Shown piece after piece: positions 1-12,710 of a DNA stretch of 64,000 nt. A model generated the notes under the pieces. That model was not told the origin of the DNA. It did no database searches and saw nothing but the letters and a program-made list of their open reading frames with translations. Source of the stretch: Portulaca oleracea (taxonomy: Eukaryota; Streptophyta; Magnoliopsida; Caryophyllales; Portulacaceae); the NCBI GenBank assembly GCA_029582165.1, contig CM055874.1:4972114-5036113 (forward strand). The letters are read 5' to 3'. The number at the start of each line of letters is the position of its first letter. Position 1 is the stretch's first letter. Position numbers and translations under genes: made by a program.

Positions 1-1034
1 AGAACCCTAGGGGGGTGAATAGGGCTATGAAAATTTCTGCACAAATACTCACTGGTAAAGGACGTTAGGGTTTCTCTATCTTTTCAGATTAAGATTCAAC
101 TTAAGATAAACTAAGGTAAGCTGAAATAAATGACAATAAGAGATAACTGAATAACCTCCTTTATTTCGTAAGAACAATATATGCTTGAATGTGACAACAG
201 CCTAAGGTGAACTTCCGTAGGGTTGCAGGGAACAACGAAGCTTCACAACTGACTAAGGTGAATGTCCTTAGGGTTGTAGCAAACAGCGAAGCTTCGAACA
301 GAGTTTCTGGGAAACACACACCAACCACAAATTTGGTGTAAACACCAATCGATCCTAAGTCCTTTTAGGAATCGATTACAATAGTATCAATCAAATCCTA
401 GTTCTGTTAAGGAATCAATTACACTCAAACACAAATTTCTCACCGAATACAACTTTTCTACACGAAGAAAAGAACTCAAAACAGAGCACCCTCTGTTTTG
501 GTAACACCCGATTACTTCACTTGGAATCGTTAATTTCTTCGGTCTTCAATTCATCTATTTATGGGCGCAACTTGTAGGTAGTAGTCGTTGGGGATCTATT
601 CTTTCCTTCTACGCATCCTGCTTGTCTTTCCAGAATTGATGATGATCTTTTCCTTCTTTGCACTTTTTTTGTCTTTCCGGAATTGACGATTTTCCTTTAC
701 TTCTTTTGGAAGATTTCTCCGTAAATCACGATCCTTGTTCCTTCTAATTTCTTCACGATTGTTTCCTATACAGCAAGGTTTACAATCGGTTAGTCTGGTT
801 AGAAATAAGAATGGAGGGATCGAGTAACTGATTTCCAGAAATACTTCTCTGTTCCTTTTATCTTTCGTGCTTGACCTGAACGTCCTTGAGATGCTTGACG
901 TAAATGTCCTTCAGCCTCTTGACGTAAATGTCCTTCAGCCTCTTTCGTATCACAGCTTTTCTGGCTAAATGAATTTTGGCTTTTATTCAAAACTGATCCA
1001 GTCGCCAAGGCAACATCCTTGAGAGGTTCTAACA
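1..1034 (-). mobile_element. Solo LTR, family C (5' few bases outside window)
   Basis: Read on the minus strand it starts TGTTAGAACC and ends with the CCTATTCACCCCCC-type tail that precedes the primer-binding site in many plant Ty1/copia elements. No coding region follows. The right flank is CTGCT; the matching CTTCT flank is visible in units 2 and 3. A near-palindrome at about 348 to 378 (AATCGATCCTAA...TTAGGAATCGATT) could form a hairpin. The short minus frame at 799 to 1035 includes a duplicated 27-bp block and is not considered a gene. The copia assignment is inference. Confidence 0.65.
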
Positions 1035-2072
1035 CTGCTCTTTCAGTTATCAGATACTACTAGTTTTCATTCTGTGCTTTGCACGATCATGTTTTAGCCT
1101 TCAAATTTATGAAAATTTGATGTTTAAAATTTGTAATAAAATATATAATAATGCATTGATAATGTAGAGTAGTATCTTTTTTCCAATGTCCACAAAAATC
1201 AAATTTATGATGGAAATGTTGGTATCATCTTACAATCATCTAATATAGTTGTTTTGGTAGAAGATCATATTTTTGTTATCACTAAGTATAGTGTATTTTA
1301 ACTTGATTGTTATTTGTTGAGTATAAATAATTAAACTTGGATTTATCTATTTATGAATTGGATTATGTGTATGTTGTGAACATAGATTTTACTAATTGGA
1401 TGCATTGGTTACAACCATTTGACTTTGGAGATTGTCAACTATTAGGATTTAGACTACTTACTTGCTAGCTAATTGGATTATTGAATGTGTAATTTGTCAA
1501 CTTATTAATTTCACAATGACGTTAAATTAGATTTTGGAGACTTGTTAATTAAATTTATGTTTTATATACTTGTTGGTTCTTTTATGTTTTAGGGGTTTGC
1601 TATATCAATATGTATCTAATTTGTTAAATTGAGGTTTGTAATTGCTTGTTGTGTGAATGAGAAAATTTTGTTAAATTATCGTTTGTAAACTTATAAATTT
1701 ATGTACTATCTATGTGAAATTTTGGAGGTTCTTAAGTGTTTGATTTCAAGAAACTTGTTAGTTCATTAAATTTAAGAGGTGCGTTTAGCCGTTTAATTTT
1801 TTTATTTTGTGCTACTCAATTTTTTTTAAAAAAATCAAATTATTCCTGATGCCACTGGCTTTGATTTATGGATCCGCCATTACATTGGGGTATCTTTAAC
1901 CAATTTTCTTTTGCTTAAATTAATCGAAAACTGGTTTATTATAATTCATAGTTTGAGCTACTGGACAATAATAATTCGAACATTCAAAATATACATCAGC
2001 ATTTCCGAAAAAATAAAATAAAATAGTATTTTTTTGCTACCAAATCTACCTGCATATATTTTCCATCGCCTA

Positions 2073-2304
2073 ATAAGTCAAAATAACTTTTGAACTCTAA
2101 TATAACAAATAAGTTATTTTCCATCGCGTAATAAGTCAAAATAACTTTTGAACTCTAATATGACAAATAAGTTATTTTCCCTCACGTAATAAGTCAAAAT
2201 AACTTTTGAACTCTAATATAACAAACAAGTTATTTTCCCTCGCGTGATAAGTCAAAATGACTTTTGAACTCAAGTATAACAAATAAGTGATCGGGATATT
2301 AGTA
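2073..2304. repeat. 58-bp promoter minisatellite, 4 copies (unit 1)
   Basis: The motif beginning ATAAGTCAAAATAACTTTTG recurs at 2073, 2131, 2189 and 2247, exactly 58 bp apart; the last copy decays into unique promoter sequence. It lies about 410 to 640 bp upstream of the EXT1 start. The unit 6 promoter has only one copy. Confidence 0.9.
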
Positions 2305-2626
2305 TTGTTAGAATCACCCCATATATACATACAGGCATAGTATATTGAGCGGGTTTCAAACAATCAAGACCTAGCAAGTAATTTTATATTTTAAATTTTT
2401 CAACAAAAAAAAAGTTCCAAAATGTACCTGTTAACATCATTGCGACATGGGGAGGAAACTCAAAAATGACCAAGGCACATAATATAATCTCTTATTGTTA
2501 GTTGTTGACATATATATGTTCATATATGTTGTTAATTACGTAGTGGAACTCAAGTTATGGCCTGCTTCCATATCGTGCTAACAAGTAATTAATTAAGATT
2601 CCTTAAAGAAACTAAAATATCAAGCT

Positions 2627-2711
2627 TATATAAGAGCCAAAATGCTAGGGCTTTTCCAATCAAACTCAATACTTGATTAGCACACTTAACTGTAAAGGCT
2701 CTCTCCTAACC
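2627..2711 (+). promoter_or_regulatory. Core promoter and 5' leader of EXT1
   Basis: A TATA box (TATATAAG, 2627 to 2634) lies 85 bp before the ATG. The leader differs from the other copies by loss of one C just before the start codon. The core promoter is otherwise intact, so the damaged EXT1 could still be transcribed. Confidence 0.7.
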
Positions 2712-3907
2712 ATGGCTCTTCTTCATTTGTCAATTGTTCTATTGTAAATCTTATCTGTTTCTTCTGCAAGTGACTACTATGGTTAAACTCCAACGACTCC
2801 ATCACCCACATACAAGAGCCCCGCCTACGCTCCATCACCCAAATACAAGAGCCCTGCTTACAAAACCCCATCATACACCCCATCCCCATCATACAAGAAG
2901 CCCGGTCTTGGTATCCGCCGAGGTGCATGCCTACACTCCATCTAAATCATACAACTCACCGGTCCACGGTGCATACTCTCCATCACCGGTACAAGGCACT
3001 GTTTACACCCCGGCACCCGTGTACAAGTCACCCGCCTACACACCATCACCGGTTTACACTCCATCATCACCGCCTACTCCCATCTCCGGTGTACAAGGCA
3101 CCGTTTACACCGGCACCCGTATACAAGTCACCCGCCTACACTCCATCACGCTTACTCTCCATCACCATCTACTCCCATCTCCGTGTACAAAACACCCGTT
3201 TACACCCCGACACGATGTACAAGTCACCCGCCTACACCCCAAGACCCGTCTACTCCCATCACTGCTTACTCTCCATCACCCTACACTCCATCACCTGTTT
3301 ATTCCCATCTCCAGGTACACTCCATCACCGCCATTTACTTCCATCTACATGTACACTCCATCTCCGCTTACTCCCATCTCCAAACCTACACTCCATCACG
3401 ATTTACTCTCCATCTCCGTCTACACCCCATCACCGCTTACTCCCCATCTCCACCTACTCTCCATCACCTGCTTACACGCCATCTCCAGCCTACACCCCAT
3501 CACCGATTTACTCTCCATCTCCGCCTACACTCCATTGCCTGCTTACATCCCTTCGCCATCTACTCCCATCACCGGTACAAGCCACTGCCTACACTCCAAC
3601 CCCACCTACAAGTCTCCTGCCTACTCTCCATCACCGATATACAAGTCACTGCTTATTCTTCCCTCCGCCTACACTCCGCCTCTCGTGTACAAGACACCCG
3701 TTTACTCCCATCACCGATGTCGCCATTTACTCTCCATCCCCGCCTACACCCCTTCCCGATATACTCTCCATCGCCACTTACACTCCTTCACCAATATATT
3801 CTCCATCTCCGCCTACACTCCTTCACGCTTACTCTCCATCCCCTATTTACAAATCACCTGTTTACACTCCTTCACCAAAATACGAGGCACCAAAATCTGG
3901 CTACTAA
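2712..3907 (+). pseudogene. EXT1, extensin/PRP-like cell-wall gene, decayed
   Basis: The copy aligns from ATG to stop with EXT2, EXT5 and EXT6 but cannot make their protein. Codon 12, inside the signal peptide, is TAA (2745), and codon 25 is a second TAA (2784). The repeat region has many 1 to 4 base deletions that shift it through all three frames, leaving overlapping frames of 260 to 400 codons rich in H, T, L and P that do not represent a real product. The losses recur at the same places in successive 18-bp repeats (CCCC to CCC, CCGGTG to CCGTG, loss within the CCAGTT step). The end, encoding about KAPKSGY plus TAA, is intact, and both flanks are nearly identical to the intact units. It is either a true pseudogene or partly a consensus error in a hard repeat; the nonsense codons make a real pseudogene more likely. 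Confidence 0.85.
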
Positions 3908-5776
3908 GAACACGGTCTACGTTACCACCAAATTGATGCTACAATGGAGAAGCTTATTCTAATTCATTTGACTTGAGAAATATACATCTATTGGTTTTGA
4001 GGATTTAATTCTTATGTTTGTCTTGAAGTTGAGCTTGTCCGGTACGTGTGTGCCTCTGTATTAACTCACATTTGATGAGGGTTATATATATGTATTCTTC
4101 AAATGGCACTATATATTATTCATATCTCACGTACTGTTTTGATTAACAATACTTAAGGGTGTGTTCGGTATAAAATATTTTCTCTATTTTCTAGTTTTTG
4201 GCTCAGATTAAAAAGGTTGGAAAAATAATTTCCCTTGAAGGAAGGATTTTGACTTCCTTACTTTTTCAATCTAGGAAAAGTTATTCAAAAAAATTTCAAG
4301 GAAACTTTATAATACGATCGATTTTATCATACAAGTATAAATAATAATTTTCAACTCCATATATGCATCCAAAAAAAAAAATCACCTCCGTTTTCTAAAT
4401 TTTACCACATATATGGTTACTGTATATTGTCGACATTTTCATAGCTAAATCTATCCGGAATTTAGGGGTGAAATTCAACTTCAATGTTTAGCTCGAAATA
4501 TTGTAATATGGTGGAACTGATTAAATATAGCTCAAATATGAATTTTTACGTCAAATTTTTATTATCTGATAACATATATCGACACATATACCAATTTTTT
4601 TTTGTCGACTGAAACTTTAAAGCGAAATTCAATTTTAACTGCTTTAATTGGAGCTTTATGATATGGTATAATGGAATAAAATAGCTTAAATATGAATTTT
4701 AGGCTCCAAATATTTTCAATTGTTACATATATTGTAAAACCCCAAAAAAATCCAAAGATGTTGACCATAACGTCGTTAATAAATTAGGTCTGACTTCGTG
4801 ATTTATTATTATTCGTTTGTGTTTATTTATGCTAACGCTTGAGCTCGTAGGACCGTTGATGGGCTAACAAGGGTAGAATAGTAATTTCCGCTGGTTAATA
4901 TTATTATGTGATTAATTATGTGAATATTATTTGATATGTGTTTAGTATTAATATTATTATTATTAGTATTGTATTATTATCATTACTATTATTATAATTA
5001 TTATTATTTTCAAAAATCTGATTTCTTCTTATTGGGTTGGATTAGGAGTGTGATTAGTTTAGTTGGGCTTTTATTAGGTTAATATAAAACCCCCCTCTCT
5101 CTCTCAAAACCCTAATCTCCTCTCAAACCAAACCCTAACCCTAGTCTCCTCTCCTCTCTTCCTCTCACCCTCTGTAGCCGCCGGCCACCAACCACCGGCC
5201 ACCACATGACTACGCACTGGCCGCAACCACCATTTCTCTCTCTTTTCCTCTTTCCCTCTCTTCCTCTTGTCTTCACGCCTTGCTCGCGCCACCGCACCAC
5301 CAGGCCACCACTGCCATACAGCAGCAACGCCTCAGACCACCGTCGGAAATCACCGGAGCGCCGCCTCATACCACCGCCGCTGAAAACCCCCGCAACCCTC
5401 CCTCTTTCTCTTCTCTCTCTCGATCTGACTCTCTCCCTCTCTCTGAAACCGCCGGCTACCACCACCGACGACGCGTTGGCCGTTGACGCCAGACTCGCCC
5501 GCCTCGTCGCACACCCACCGACCATCGCCACCACCAGCGCCATTGGGTTGGGTTCGCCGCATCTTGCTCGATTGAAGCGACGACATCACCGCCGGGCGTC
5601 GACACCAACGCCATCTCCGACCATCCCGATGCACCACCGGTCGCTGCTGCCGATCACGCTGTCGCCGCCGCCTCGACCGACCGCCCACACTCGCCGGAAA
5701 TCGTTGCCCTAGCACCCTCTAACGTAAAACCCTAATTTTTGTAACAAACTATTCTTCTTGATCTTTATTTTTCTGA

Positions 5777-5819
<43 letters not shown>
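5777..5819. repeat. (ATT)n microsatellite in LTR A1, unit 1
   Basis: About 43 bp of perfect ATT repeat. The same site in unit 3 is about 69 bp, so the tract has changed length since the duplication. Confidence 0.95.
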
Positions 5820-7386
5820 GTTATTTCTTGATTTGGTTAATCTTGTAATTTGGGTAATTAGGGTGTAAATTTTGCTAAGTTATTGTTGTAATTAATTGTA
5901 CTTGTGTTGTATTATTTATTTGTAATTTTTTGTATAAATTATTATGTGTAATTTTATGTTCTAATTTGGTGTATTAGGGTTGTAATAGTTGTAGTGAAAT
6001 TAGTAATATTCGACTATATGAGATGCTTTGTTTTCATGAGAATCATGTTAGGGTTTTAGATGACACTATTATTGTATGCACGAATTAAAAGTTTAATTAC
6101 CTAGATTAGTTCTTGGATCGCTAGTTAAGTATTCACATGTTCTTTAAGTTCTTTCTTGAATCTTGATTAAGAAAGTTCATATTTTATAATCATCCATGTT
6201 GTAATTTTTGGATCTTGAAATAGTATATTGTAGAGTTCATGTTTAGGGTAATGTTATTATTATTTCATGTATGCTTTTAGGGTTAGTGGAATATTAAAGT
6301 TGATTTTATGTTTTACATTTTAGTTTTGATGATAGGAGGTTTGATGTTTGAACCTTAGTTGGATTAGGTTAATTTCTTTGGATCTTAGTTACTGTTCTAA
6401 GCCCTAATTAGGACCCCGGGATCGATTGGTGGAAGTTAGAACCGAAAACTATAAATTAAATAAGAACCGGGATCGGGACAGTTTTGTTAGTGTCTAAAGA
6501 TCGGGTCACCACGACTAGTATAGTTGTTCTTTGATCGAACCCTTTGGAATGGATGTTCCCCTAGATGTTAGCTTTCATAGGAATTTTGCGGAGCGGACTT
6601 TTGAGTTGTATAGCTCGAGTTATAGCCGTTTTACCAGAACCTGTCGGAACTGGACCAGTTGGAAGTTTTGGTACTTTTAGAGTCTTTCGAGGCTGATATG
6701 GGCTTAGTCATCAACATAAGAGTTTTAGTAGACATCCTGAGGTTTCCGAAAAGTCTTGAACCAGACCCATAGGATGTCAGAAAGTTGAGTTGTGACCCGT
6801 TTTATGTGAACGTTATAATCTGTCCTCTAATTGCTTTTATTCATGAAAATGTTTGAGTAAATTTTTATGTGTGAACTTGTTCCTTGAATGTGTTAAGTGT
6901 AAACCATAAATGATAGGAACCTAAGTGTTCCTAGGGGATGGGTTAGGTAGTTGATAGTTAATACTAACTTCGTTAGAACGTGTTTTGATTAGATAATTAT
7001 TCTTATACTAGGCCGAGTTAGTGCGAGACATTAGTGAGCTCAAGTGTGTTCTTCTTTTTGCTGTGCTGTGAAGTATATCAGGTAATGTCTATGCTCTAAT
7101 CCCCACTGGGATGCTCTTTAAATGTGTTTTAATGTTTTCTAATCTGTTTTGAGAATTGCATCCCGAAAGGGGACCTTATGAGGAAAATGTGACCATCTGC
7201 TTTGGATAACTGATTGTAATTGTTTATGCTTTGATTTTATTAAGTTGAGAAATTGGATGGTCTTTTATTAGTGGTTTTATTATTGGTTTTGATAAACCTG
7301 GGTTGGGTTTGACTTGAGAGTTGTGAGCTGAGTTTGAATAATATACTAATAATTCAAAGTGGAAACATAAAGCGGGTTGTTGTTTT

Positions 7387-7672
7387 GATGCCTTTAACAG
7401 GCTAACATTCATGCGGGTGATAACCCCGAGATCAGGATCCGATGCCTGTATGGGTTATGTGTCAGGAGATCAGGGTTTTATCCCTGATATAGGATAGAGG
7501 TTATGATGCCCTTGATGGGCGATTGTTTGATGCCTTTGAGAGGCTAATATTCATGTGGGTGATAACCCCGAGATCAGGATTCGATGCCTGTATGGGTTAT
7601 GTGCCAGGAGATCAGGGTTGCATCCCTGATATAGGATAGTTGTTATGATGCCTTTGGTAGGCGATGTTCTTT
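7387..7672. repeat. 142-bp tandem duplication inside LTR A1
   Basis: Two copies start GATGCCTTT at 7387 and 7529. Each contains GATAACCCCGAGATCAGGAT and a small GATCAGGG...TCCCTGATAT inverted repeat. In unit 3 the first copy is split by LTR A3. Confidence 0.85.
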
Positions 7673-9046
7673 TTGAGATTTGATATCCCGCCCGCGACTT
7701 AAAATATGGATTGAATGGGTTGAGGAAAACAGTTAAGGGTTAAAGGTTTGAGAAATGGTTTGACTTGTTCCCTCTCCCCAAAATGAATTGAAATGAACTT
7801 AAACTGTTTTAAACGTTAGGGTAGACATTATTGAGATTTCCCCCTCATTTTTTTGAAATGTTTTGTTTTCAGGTGAAGATCTGAATGCTGGGGACGGGAA
7901 TTAGAAGTGAGGACGATGAGTCTAGAAGTCCTTGAATCATTTTATTTTGTTTTCGTTATGATGTCTTCAAGTTTTGTTTTGAGTTGTTAGTAGTTACTGT
8001 TAGCAGACAGTTGTGTTTTCCTTTCTCGCCTTGTGTTCCTTCGGGAATACGGCAGTGACGCCCAAACTAAATTTGAAGTCTTCCGCTAAGTTTTGTCTGT
8101 TAACGTTAGTTTGACTTTGACTTTCTATAATTGAATTTCCGGGGCGTTACATATATTGTCACTTATGTTGACATACATTTTTTGTTGTTAATCTTACTGG
8201 AAAGTAAGAGCAAAATCCAGATATAATTATTTGGATCGAATTTTCATAAAACGATAAAATTGACGAAAAAAGGCTCAAATATGAATTTTGAGCTCAAAAT
8301 ATTTTTATCTGATAGCATTTATCGCCCCAATTCAAATTTAAATGTTTAAATTAAAACTTTATGATATGATAGGATGGAGTGAAAAAAGCCCAAATATGAA
8401 TTTCAGATCCAAATATTTTCATTTGTAACATATATCGCAGTTATGTCGACAATTTTCACTGTTAAATTTGACCGAAACTTCATAGCAAAATTCATTTTCA
8501 ATGGTATCTGAAAACCTTATAATACGGTAGAATTAATTAAAAAAAGTTCAAATATAAACTTTTAGCTCAGAACATTTTTATCTAATGACATTTATCCTCA
8601 CAAAAACCAGCATTTTTTGACGCTAAAACTAAAAAAAACTAAATAAAATTCAAATTTATGTGTTTGAATCGAACCTTTATGATATGATAGAATGGATGGA
8701 AAAAGCTCAAATATTAATTTGGAGCTCCAAATATTTTTATTCATAACAAATATCACCATTTATGTCAACATATATCGTTATTTTTCGAAAAAATATTTAA
8801 CTTCCTACCAAACAAGGGAAAATTTGAAATAGAAAACTATTTGCCAAACCCTGGTGAATAGATTCAATAAGTGAAGACATAGAATGAGGCCTATACATGT
8901 TTGTAGCAAAGGACATTGATGAAGAAACGTGTCAGTGTAATATCAAAGACATTTTATGAGGTAGCAGATCAGGCAGTGGAACGACTCATAGAATAGGTAG
9001 CTCACTAGTATTTTAGTATCAATGAAGACCAGTCAGAGTGCAATTC

Positions 9047-9975
9047 TTTAGGAATCAAAAATTTCTCAGTAAATAAAAGATTACACGTGAAAAGTAAATT
9101 AATTTTTATTTGGCCAGTCACAAATTGCCACGAGTCAAGTTGACTTGGATGGATCCATTTGGTCAAAATTAAATTCTAAACAATCACAAAATGACACGTG
9201 TCAGAGATAATGCAGAAAATCATGGTTATTAATTTATTTAAAATTAAAGGAATAATCAATTAACTTGTGCCCTAACCCAAAACCCAACTCAAATCCTAGG
9301 GGCCAGGCTTCCAGAGCCTATAAATAGGGGTCATCCCTCTTCATTATGGAACCCCCGGAGATTCAGCAGTCTCCACGTCTGCAAAAGCGCAAAATCTAGT
9401 CTCCACGTCTTCAACACATCTTTATTGAGAAAAACAACATAGTTCTTAAACAAGACACTTGGAAGTCTACACTCTGCAGTCTATCCCTGGCGGCATTCGA
9501 CACTCCATAGGCTTTAGAAGATCGCATTGCAAGCGACATCCAGCTACCAAGCGACAAGGATCAACGTTGGCTAGTTCAACAACTTCTTATCTTCTTATCA
9601 AATAATGCGATCGTCTTCCTTGTCTTGTTCATCGATCAATATCAAGCACTCAAGCCCTCGCGTCCAAGAATTTGAAGAACAACCTGGAGAAGGTTAAGCT
9701 TCAAGCAACCTCCAGTTACAAAGCATCAAGGGGACCAACGCTCAAGACCAGCTCATGAACTGCTACAAGAGTCCTTCAGCTAGATTTACATTCGAGATCG
9801 AGATTAAGCGTCCGCGCCCTCGACTCACCCAAGTTTCAGGAGATCGAATATGGGAACAACTTTATTGTATTTAATACAGATATTGTACCCGCATACATTC
9901 AAATATTTTATATAAATTAATTTATTTCTCAATTTCTTGTCCTTATTTATTTTAGACTCAAAATTTGTGTTTACA
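9047..9975 (+). mobile_element. Solo LTR, family B (unit 1)
   Basis: Boundaries come from comparison with unit 4, where the start is intact (TGTCGGAGGC), and with the empty site at 43995. Here the first bases have decayed to TTTAGGAATC. The end is TTTACA. Flanks are AATTC and CATTC; the empty site reads CATTC, so one base of the 5' duplicate has changed. Promoter box CCTATAAATAGGGG at about 9,317. No coding region. Confidence 0.75.
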
Positions 9976-9984
9976 CATTCAAAC

Positions 9985-10019
9985 CCTCCCCCCCCCCCCC
10001 ACCCCTATACACACACACA
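9985..10019. repeat. Poly-C plus (CA)n tract, unit 1
   Basis: A run of C followed by CTATA and (CA)n just 3' of LTR B. It is present at differing lengths in units 1 to 4. The C-run is a likely error-prone tract. Confidence 0.9.
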
Positions 10020-10446
10020 ACTTTTAGTGTAGATGTGCTTATGGAACATGCATCTCTAATTGATTGAGCAATAAAGAATCTTTGATTGACTACTCATAAA
10101 GAAAAAATGGTACGCCAATGATCTTTCTTGGACCCTTCTTGTTTAAGACTAACAGACTCCATATTTTATATTCATTGACATATGAGGCAGTGTTGGATCC
10201 AAAGTTGTAAGAGTGGAGTCAAGTGACTCCACTGAAATTTTGAAAAAAAATGTTGTACATAAAAAAAAAATCTATAATGAACATATATATGTTAACTGGG
10301 TAAATAATCACTAGTTTGCAAATAGTCTGGCGGTTTGTGTTTATAGTCACTGCGTAAAGATCACAAGATTGTGCCTTGTTGGACTTATCTGTTGATTTTT
10401 TATTTTTTTTTGCAAAATCTGGCCTTTTACTGATTGCAGTACTTCT

Positions 10447-11448
10447 TGATAGAACCCTAGGGGGGTGAATAGGGCTATGAAAATTTCTGCACAAATACTC
10501 ACTGGTAAAGGACGTTAGGGTTTCTCTATCTTTTCAGATTAAGATTCAACTTAAGATAAACTAAGGTAAGCTGAAATAAATGACAATAAGAGATAACTGA
10601 ATAACCTCCTTTATTTCGTAAGAACAATATATGCTTGAATGTGACAACAGCCTAAGGTGAACTTCCGTAGGGTTGCAGGGAACAACGAAGCTTCACAACT
10701 GACTAAGGTGAATGTCCTTAGGGTTGTAGCAAACAGCGAAGCTTCTGGGAAACACACACCAACCACAAATTTGGTGTAAACACCAATCGATCCTAAGTCC
10801 TTTTAGGAATCGATTACAATAGTATCAATCAAATTCTAGTTCTTTTACTGAATCAAAAACACTCAAACACAAATTTCTCACCGACTACAACTTTTCTACA
10901 CGAAGAAAAGAACTCAAAACAGAGAACCCTCTGTTTTGGTAACTACCGCTTACTTCACTTGGAATCGTTAATTTCTTCGGTCTTCAATTCATCTATTTAT
11001 GGGCGCAACTTGTAGGTAGTAGTCGTTGGGGATCTATTCTTTCCTTCTACGCATCCTGCTTGTCTTTCCAGAATTGATGATGATCTTTTCCTTCTTTGCA
11101 CTTTTTTTGTCTTTCCGGAATTGACGATTTTCCTTTACTTCTTTTGGAAGATTTCTCCGTAAATCACGATCATTGTTCCTTCTAATTTCTTCACGATTGT
11201 TTCCTATACAGCAAGGTTTACAATCAGTTAGTTTGGTTAGAAATAAGAATGGAGGGATCGAGTAACTGATTTCCAGAAATAGTTCTCTGTTCCTTTTATC
11301 TTTCGTGCTTGACCTGAACGTCCTTGAGATGCTTGACGTAAATGTCCTTCAGCCTCTTTCGTATCACAGCTTTTCTGGCTAAATGAATTTTGGCTTTTAT
11401 TCAAAGCTGATCCAGTCACCAAGGCAACATCCTTGAGGGGTTCTAACA
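10447..11448 (-). mobile_element. Solo LTR, family C (unit 2), complete
   Basis: This is the only complete family C copy. On the plus strand it runs from TGATAGAACCC to GGTTCTAACA, about 1.0 kb. The flanks CTTCT (10442 to 10446) and CCGCT (11449 to 11453; CTGCT in unit 1) form a diverged 5-bp duplication. It lacks a 14-bp stretch near 10,744 that units 1, 3 and 4 retain. No open coding region. Confidence 0.7.
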
Positions 11449-12480
11449 CCGCTCTTTCAGTTATCAGATACTACTAGTTTTCATTTTGTGCTTTGCACGA
11501 TCATGTTTTAGCCTTCAAATTTATGAAAATTTGATGTTTAAAATTTGTAATAAATTATATAATAATGCATTGATAATGTAGAGTAGTATCTTTTTTCCAA
11601 TGTCCACAAAAATCAAATTTATGATGGAAATGTTGGTATCATCTTACAATCATCTAATATAGTTGTTTTGGTAGAAGATCATATTTTTGTTATCACTAAT
11701 TATACAGTGTATTTTAACTTGATTGTTATTTGTTGAGTATAAATAATTAAACTTGGATTTATCTATTTATGAATTGGATTATGTGAATGTTGTGAACATA
11801 GATTTTACTAATTGGATGCATTGGTTACAACAATTTGACTTTGGAGATTGTCAACTATTAGGATTTAGACTACTTACTTGTAGTTAATTGAATTATTGAA
11901 TATGTAATTTCTCAACTTATTAATTTCTCAATGTCGTTAAATTAGATTTTGGAGACTTGTTAATTAAATTTATGTTTTATATACTTGTTGGTTCTTTTAT
12001 GTTTTAGGGGTTGGCTATATCAATATGTATCTAATTTGTTAAATTGAGGTTTGTAATTGCTTGTTGTGTGAATGAGAAAATTTTGTTAAATTATCGTTAG
12101 TAAACTTATAAATTTATGTACTATCTATGTGAAATTTTGGAGGTTCTTAAGTGTTTGATTTCAAGAAATTTGTTAGTTCATTAAATTTAAGAGGTGCGTT
12201 TTAATTTTTTTTATTTTGTGCTACTCAATTTTTTTTAAAAAAATCAAATTATTCCTGATTCCACTGGCTTTGATTTATGGATCCGCCATTATATTGGGGT
12301 ATCCTTAACCAGTTTTCTTTTGCTTAAATTAACAGAAAACTGGATTATAATAATTCATAGTTTGAGCTACTGGACAATAATAATTCGAACATTCAAAATA
12401 TACATCAGCCTTTCCGAAAAATAAAATAAAATTGTATTTTTTTGCTACCAAATCTAACTGCATATATTTTCCATCGCCTA

Positions 12481-12710
12481 ATAAGTCAAAATAACTTTTG
12501 AACTCTAATATAACAAATAAGTTATTTTCCATCGCGTAATAAGTCAAAATAACTTTTGAACTCTAATATAACAAATAAGTTATTTTCCCTCACGTAATAA
12601 TTAAGTCAAAATAACTTTTGAACTCTAATATAACAAATAAATTATTTTCCCTCGTGTGATAAGTCAAAATAACTTTTGAACTCAAGTATAACAAATAAGT
12701 GATCGGGATA
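12481..12710. repeat. 58-bp promoter minisatellite, 4 copies (unit 2)
   Basis: Four copies of the ATAAGTCAAAATAACTTTTG motif. The third is displaced by a 4-base insertion (GTAATAATTAAG), shared only with unit 4. Confidence 0.9.

Larger units (their letters stand above)
4733..8151 (+). mobile_element. Solo LTR-like element A1 (unit 1), 3.4 kb
   Basis: The element begins TGTAAAACCCC and ends GGGGCGTTACA. It is flanked by the 5-bp duplication TATAT (4728 to 4732 and 8152 to 8156), and unit 2 shows the uninterrupted site at about 15,180. It has no reverse transcriptase, gag or integrase frame. A TATAAAA (5083) is followed by a CT-rich leader with telobox-like AAACCCTA motifs, a GC-rich CCGGC island (about 5,160 to 5,710), a long AT-rich part, and two 142-bp tandem repeats (7387 to about 7,672). 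Size, ends and lack of coding fit a solo LTR of a long-LTR Ty3/gypsy element; Tekay/Del-like is a guess. The island carries overlapping frames on both strands (5206 to 5712 plus; 5112 to 5715 minus) that I do not regard as genes. Confidence 0.75.
4156..8818. repeat. AT-rich MITE-like block, interrupted by LTR A1 (unit 1)
   Basis: The ends form an imperfect inverted repeat (AAGGGTGTGTTCGGTATAAA at the left; CCTACCAAACAAGGG at the right), as in hAT-like MITEs. The interior is a degenerate tandem repeat of roughly 150 to 180 bp, recognisable by recurring CTCAAATATGAATTTT, CCAAATATTTT and TATATCG..GTCGAC motifs. Unit 5 diverges just before the left end and unit 6 lacks the block. No target duplication could be settled. 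Confidence 0.5.
1..10446 (+). repeat. Segmental duplication unit 1 (carries EXT1)
   Basis: This is the first of at least four roughly 6 to 10.7 kb tandem units. Order: minus-strand LTR C, AT-rich spacer, 58-bp minisatellite promoter, EXT1, AT-rich MITE-like block interrupted by LTR A1, LTR B, then a poly-C/CA tract. The same order restarts at 10447 with high identity by eye. The window opens inside LTR C, so the true left border is missing. Confidence 0.9.

Noticed and set aside
5112..5715. Overlapping R/P/S-rich frames on both strands in the GC-rich part of LTR A1 (also 22562 to 23185)
   Set aside because: Frames differ between the two A1 copies because of indels, overlap on both strands, and are explained by GC-rich composition.
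9047..9975. LTR B as a gene promoter plus small gene (TATA at 9318, frames such as 30221 to 30694)
   Set aside because: The frame is not kept among the four copies and the borders coincide with an insertion having a 5-bp duplication.
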